Source: Marsupella aquatica (taxonomy: Eukaryota > Marchantiophyta). From it: a stretch of DNA of 64,000 nt. Positions within the stretch are counted from its first letter, which is position 1, and the number at the start of each line of letters is the position of its first letter. The notes below the pieces were generated by a model. The model did not search any database, had not been told where the DNA came from, and saw only the letters and a list, made by a program, of their open reading frames with translations. The stretch is taken from contig OZ316891.1 of assembly GCA_973895155.1 (NCBI GenBank), positions 19,096,001-19,160,000 of the forward strand, given 5' to 3'. The position numbers and the translations under genes are program-made. Positions 59,140-64,000 of the stretch are shown in pieces.

Positions 59140-59474
59140 GTCATTTATCTCTTTATCACCTTGCTACAGTGGCACATCACGTGCGATGAAGTATAGGCCC
59201 ATTTAAATGGGTGTGACAGAAGACTTCAATCCAAAGTTTGGTGGAAGAACACATAGGATATGTTTTATTGACTGGTCAACTTTAAAGAACACATAGGCCT
59301 ATTTAAATTGTAAAAATACTTTATTTAAAGTTTTTAGGGGTTTTTTAATAAAAGAATGTCAAAATTTAAAGATAGAAAGGGTTTTGGAAAAAAATATTTT
59401 TCACTTATAAGTTAGGGGGTCAAACTCTAAAACGTCGTACGTGATGTATGACACTCCATAGAGTGACCCCCCAG
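59140..59474. mobile_element. Diverged MITE copy C (inverted relative to copy at 53669)
   Basis: On the reverse strand it reads GGGGGGTCACTCTATGGAG, CATCACGTACGACGTTTTAG, GACCCCCTAACTTATAAG and then, at the far end, CATCGCACGTGATGTGCCA. This matches the layout of 53669-53964 in order and spacing. The outer ends are eroded, and there is no clear target-site duplication. Confidence 0.6.
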
Positions 59475-60283
59475 CCCACTTGGACCCTAACCCACATGTC
59501 TAGGCACACCACCAATTGGCTATGTCCATAACTATCTAGTTAGGCGTTCATAGGCAGAGTACCTTAGCCCGTTGTGATTGGGGTAACCTAGTGCTCATGC
59601 CTAGGCCCTCATAACCCATCGTCACTTGGGTTCCTTGGGTGGTCACACCTCGGCTGGGTCGTAACTCATGCCCCAAGTGTCTGTTGTGCACAAAGTAAAC
59701 TCCAGTAACCTTGGGCTTAAGATGAGCTCTCACTCAAGCCCATAGAACTCAAAGTCCGTTCAGATGGTTGACCTTGAGTCTGGCCCTTTGCCATGACCCA
59801 ACCAGTGCCCAGCTAATCTAAGTCCTTAGTGTGCATTGCTAGCTTAGTGCCTTGCCTTTGCCGGTGCAACACCTCATTGCCCACAAGTCTCCCCATGCTA
59901 AGTCTTCCCCGGATGGCCGTTCTGGGCTTGGACCATAGAAAAGCTCGGCATCGGAGTCAGTGACGCTAGAGCTAAACTGTGTTAAGGTAGTCAAGTTCGA
60001 CAACTCATCACAATATTACCAGAAAGAAATCAGCACCTAAGGAGAAAGTAAAATCAAGGTCAAAATATCAACAGTCATAAATGAGTCAGAAAAAAAAAAC
60101 CTTGGCTGTACTCTCAACCTGTTTTTTAAGTCCACCTCTATAGGTGATCTGAAAGCCAGTCACATAGGACATGACACATGAGCACAAGGAGACAAAATGC
60201 TTCACCCACTTCAGTCCAACTAGGATGGATAAACTTTCACACCAAGTAGCCTCCTCTCATTTTTTAAAGTGAACATTGGCAGG
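59475..60283. other. No gene seen
   Basis: Intergenic. C-rich plus-strand words (CACTTGGGTTCCTTGGGTGG and similar) without an open frame of note. Confidence 0.45.
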
Positions 60284-60417
60284 CTATAAATCTAGGGGAG
60301 ATTGAGATCGAGATGCACAAAAGATGGCAAACTGCTGCCACCTGTCGTTTTGTAAAGTGCCCTTGTGCTGATTGAACTGAAATGAAACACACTTAGCCCC
60401 AGCTTTCCAATCGACTG

Positions 60418-60960
60418 GTGACATTTGAGATTGAAAAGAATCAATGGTGGTTAGCTCTATGATTGAGGACGAATCTCTTACTGTTTGGTCCTCTAGTCTG
60501 AAATATTTAGGTAGCCATTTAACTACTAATATATGTCGGACTTGGACCACAACTTTATGTGATTCTGGCATGTGACTGAATCTTGCTGAAAAGACACTGT
60601 AAGAGATGCAATAGGAGCATTGTCAAGGAGAATTGCAATATTGGATGCCAACATTCGCTGCAGATCCTCATCAGGGTGCACAGTCCAAATGCCAAGCCTC
60701 ATTAACCAGCCAATAAGAGTAAGCGTGACTCTTTAATTTGTGCTTAGTTCTGCTGAAAGGAAACCCAATCCGAACCAACTCACTGTCTAATTTTGAAGAC
60801 AATTGTGAAATGTGAGAATGATCGACAAGAATGGCCAGCTCTTGTTAGCTATGAAGACCAATTTCTTACTCACTGGTCCTCTGGTCTGATAATTAAAGTA
60901 CCACTGACTGACTGTAACTTATGTAGTTCTGGCTGAATATGAGAAGGCCCCAAACGAGGA
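60418..60960. repeat. Diverged direct repeat pair, about 400 bp apart
   Basis: AATCTCTTACTGTTTGGTCC (about 60472) followed by CTAGTCTGAAATATTTAGGT resembles AATTTCTTACTCACTGGTCC (about 60870) followed by CTGGTCTGATAATTAAAGT. Both continue into ACTTATGTGATTCTGGC-like sequence. A minus-strand frame at 60284-60571 overlaps copy 1 and shows no known domain. Confidence 0.5.
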
Positions 60961-63590
60961 CTGTCAACTGAAGGTGGTCGAGGATTAGCATTGCTAAGGT
61001 AGAAGGACAGAAAGAACATCGCAGTCAACCTCAACTTACTATTCATTGCATGAAGAAGTCATAGATCAGCCGGAGTTTAAGTTCAAATCGCTCATGTGAT
61101 CTAGATTCCTTCTACAACTGTAGAAATCCTTGAAAAGTATCGGACCTTGGTCATGAATTAAATATGGAAGGAAGTCAGCAGGAAGTTCGGCACGTCTGTA
61201 GTGGGAAGAACGAACGGTAGAGAGGTCAATTTTTGATCTGGATGATCCCTCTCTGAAACGGGATGGTTTCCTTTGGTGATGTTTTCGGATCTTTTTGGGG
61301 GGATTGTCCTTTTAATTACTAATTGGGATCGAGTAAATTTTATGTAAAAATTCAGGAGCGCACTCTGTGCACCGAGACTTTGCACGGAAGCAACAGACGG
61401 CTGCCAAAAGCCCACGTCTACTCTTTAGTCCTGCGTTTAATGCTTTGCATTGGCTTCCGTATTGATCAATCAATTATCCATCCATTCATCGGGATTGAGT
61501 TGTGTAACGGAGTAAAGATTGCGACAGAGGGCAGGTGCTGAGGGTTGTTTACTTTCGATCCAACTTAGTACTGGAGCCATGGACCCTGCCCAAAGTGCAG
61601 CAGCTCGAATTTCAGAGAACTTGGTCACTCAAAAGACACGTGAATGGAAGTAAAAAGAGGAGCCAGTGTTCAGAATGATATCATCATATGGCTTCTAACA
61701 AATGATAGGCTGTGCCTATCGTTGCCATTAGTCTGGTAGATTCAGAGTGGCACAGGTGCCCTGCACAGTACAATAGTTTAGAAGAATCCATGCAGCTGCT
61801 GCTTTTTGTCGGCTGGGTTTCCAGACCGAACAACCAAATCACTGAATTCCAATTGGCTCTGTCAGTCTTACAGGTTGGATCCATCTATAGCCACGGCCAA
61901 ACTATTTGCTGCAGCCGATTGCTGAGGGCAAATGTAGACTTTGTGCACGTGGGTCCGCCCCAGCTCATACAGTTGTAGCTACTGTACTGATTCATTCCTA
62001 TAAAACGACCGCGTGCGCGAACGCTGTCTCCCAGTAGCGAAGGAGTTTGTAAGTACCTGTTCGATCAAGAGAGTGTTAGAAGCTCGATCACGCACCAGGC
62101 CTTCTTCTCTTTAGTACGATCAATGAATGATGTGATTGTCGGATGGTTTTCGACACTTCACATTCAAGCGGTATAGAAGAGAGGGTGTGTTTGCAGACTG
62201 AGTTAGTTAGCACCTGTACCGTGAGGACCGGGTACTTACAGAGTCAGTAAGATCTTGCAGAGTAATGTTCCCCGTTTCGAAATGGGTCGAGCTGTTGATT
62301 AATATCGAGATTTGTTGATGATCCAGTTCTATAGTTCGTTTGCAATAAGAGGCATTCCTTGTCCCTGTGACAAAGGTAGTCTTTAGATTATTCTAATGCG
62401 CGGAGAAAATGCATTCATTGCAGCTCGATACCTCTCGAATTGGGACTGTAATTTGTCATCCATCGATGCTGTCAGCTAGCGCCCTGTTTCGATCATCGTC
62501 GAAGAGGCTCAGTGGATTTGGTCTTGTCAGCTTTGAGATATACGCAGTCATTCTTGTCGGAGGACCCACTTGGCGCTTAAAGAATTCTGCACTGGTGGAA
62601 ATCTGCAAGTCCAACTAGGGTGAATTTACACTTCTATGTTTGTCTTTATAGCAACAATGAGGTGACTGAAAGAGTAGCTTATTGATTGTTTCATGAGTGG
62701 TCACGGTTAATATTTTTCTTCTCCGGTATAGGATGAGCGTTTCGAAAGTGTACTCCAGTCCAATACTCCAGTCGAAACGTAGCTCGGCAGGATTTGCTAA
62801 TCTATCGACTGTGAAGTGGGAGGTTAGGAATACCCAATGGAGATTTTGTCGAGAAGAGAATTCACACCTCTGAAACGGTAAGGACAATGGATTTCCTGAT
62901 AACCTGTGGTGCTGCAAGTGCTACAGTTCATGGATGAATCTTGAATTTTTGTGCATCTCCTCAGTCTGTCTCTGATTATTCGGGGAAGGTAGACTGTTGT
63001 GATGTTGCAATCAGTGTGCCAAAGTGGCCTTAGTTTGGAGTTTAAATTCAAACTGGACAGCTTTGGTTTGAATATATTCCGTTGATTCAGCTCCGTTTGC
63101 CTTGCAAAAACACACATTCACCGAATTATTTATCTTCGTTATCCTAGCTTGCTGAAAGATGCTAGGGAGGTTCTTGCAAGGTCATGGGATTCGATATATT
63201 CATACTGAACAGAGGCAGCGCTTAACGTAAGTGTACTTTCCATTTACTTGATGGTGAGAGTCTGAGTCATGATCCGATATTCAGGAAGTGATTAATATTA
63301 AGGGATGAACTCGTCACGGGCAGGCTTGTCACACTAAACGGCCCCAAAACCAAATGTTTTGCAACTCAGAATCTATCCAATCGCGTCTATCCAATCGCGC
63401 TTTGTTTGCCAAGTGATGAAATTGGCGAAGTGAGTATTTTCTGTTACTTAAACATTTTATTATAGGGAAGCTTGATGATTTGTTTAGGAGGATTCTAGTA
63501 CAATGTCGGTATCTTCGTCCACGCGGGCGTCCCCGAACTGGCGACGGTCACGCATATCAACATGCTGAGGCGAGAGCAATGCAAGGAGAA
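60961..63590. other. No protein-coding gene seen; possible promoter near 62000
   Basis: Open frames are short and unrecognised. TATAAAA at 61999-62005, followed about 45 bases later by a good splice donor (TTT|GTAAGT at 62049), could mark the start of a non-coding or leader transcript heading toward the foldback at 63592. This is speculative. Confidence 0.3.
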
Positions 63591-63591
63591 G

Positions 63592-63693
63592 TATCGTGCA
63601 TGACTTGACCCGTGAGCTGCTTGACCACGCCTACCAGCTCTCTGTCGATCTGTTTCGTCGTCAAGAAGCTCACGGGTCATATCATAGACGGTA
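63592..63693 (+). ncRNA. Candidate microRNA-precursor-like foldback
   Basis: Arms 63592-63629 and 63656-63693 (38 nt each) are reverse complements at 31 of 38 positions (one further G:U), around a 26-nt loop. The best uninterrupted pairing is 13 bp (TGACCCGTGAGCT). Length, scattered mismatches and loop size suit a plant microRNA stem, and neither strand encodes a known protein here. A related single arm recurs at about 63938-63971. It could equally be a small inverted-repeat element. No target can be named from the window. Confidence 0.35.
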
Positions 63694-64000
63694 CATGATG
63701 ATTCAAGCAAGTCATAGGCTACGATCAAGAAAAATTGTGACACTGCGTCTGTTATGAGGTTCTCGTTGTGACCCACGTGAGATGTGCAATGCACAAGGCT
63801 GCAGCTCAAGATCGATTACGGAGACTTTCTATCGGGACCACGATGCCCATAACAACGGTGCACAGAATCGCGTCCGATTGAGTGCTTTAAAGCTTGGTGG
63901 AGCGTCGATGTCTTCTGAAAGCAGCTCTTAGTTAGTATCGTGCAGGACTTGACTTGTGGGCTTCCTGACAGCATCAAGTACTAAGTATTTTGAGTCGTCA
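63694..64000. other. No gene seen; partial repeat of the foldback arm
   Basis: GTATCGTGCAGGACTTGACT at about 63938 repeats the left arm of the foldback (GTATCGTGCATGACTTGACC at 63591) with a few changes. The window ends before a possible second complementary arm. Confidence 0.5.

Noticed and set aside
1-64000. CRISPR arrays, bacterial operons, prophage or plasmid functions
   Set aside because: Repeats are tandem or inverted plant-type repeats without regular unique spacers; genes carry spliceosomal introns.

Overview
This window reads as nuclear DNA of a land plant. The genes are split by GT-AG introns, are separated by kilobases of repeats, and include plant-type families: an ACINUS homologue, an NFD6-like mitochondrial small protein, and an RNF25-type E3. 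The rest is dominated by LTR retrotransposons and DNA-transposon relics. The gene set and the expanded SERAC1-like and recombinase-like families would fit a non-seed plant such as a moss or lycophyte, but that placement is inference. There are no operons, rRNAs, convincing tRNAs or CRISPR arrays.

Five genes can be modelled. (1) 310-3572 (+), five exons: ACINUS-like RNA-binding protein of the ASAP complex (SAP domain, degenerate RRM, RSB motif). (2) 6833-9151 (-), four exons: membrane-anchored SERAC1-like alpha/beta hydrolase. (3) 25572-29304 (+), seven exons: RWD-RING E3 ubiquitin ligase of the RNF25 type with an RG-rich tail. (4) 30489-33645 (-), four exons: small type I membrane protein with two EGF domains. 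(5) 36660-37423 (+), two exons: NFD6-like small mitochondrial protein, followed by a 570-bp tandem duplication that carries two candidate alternative last exons. The genes do not form an obvious pathway; each is an ordinary independent nuclear gene.

Between genes 2 and 3 lies a nest of mobile DNA: a solo Copia-type LTR with a perfect target-site duplication (11174-11517); a decayed gene resembling Crypton/ZMYM-type tyrosine recombinases (about 12533-15989, minus strand) interrupted by small DNA transposons; and a complete-boundary but mutated Copia element (16080-22308, GGGAG target-site duplication). A 132-bp minisatellite stops just upstream of the RNF25-like gene.

From 39 to 64 kb I find no convincing host gene. 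This part holds LTR fragments, several inverted-repeat (MITE-like) elements, a decayed gag-like retrotransposon (54.6-58.4 kb) split by a 1-kb TIR element, and near the right end a 38-nt-armed foldback (63592-63693) that resembles a plant microRNA precursor. Exon boundaries were chosen by hand from GT-AG signals, reading-frame phase and family resemblance, so each is a prediction.
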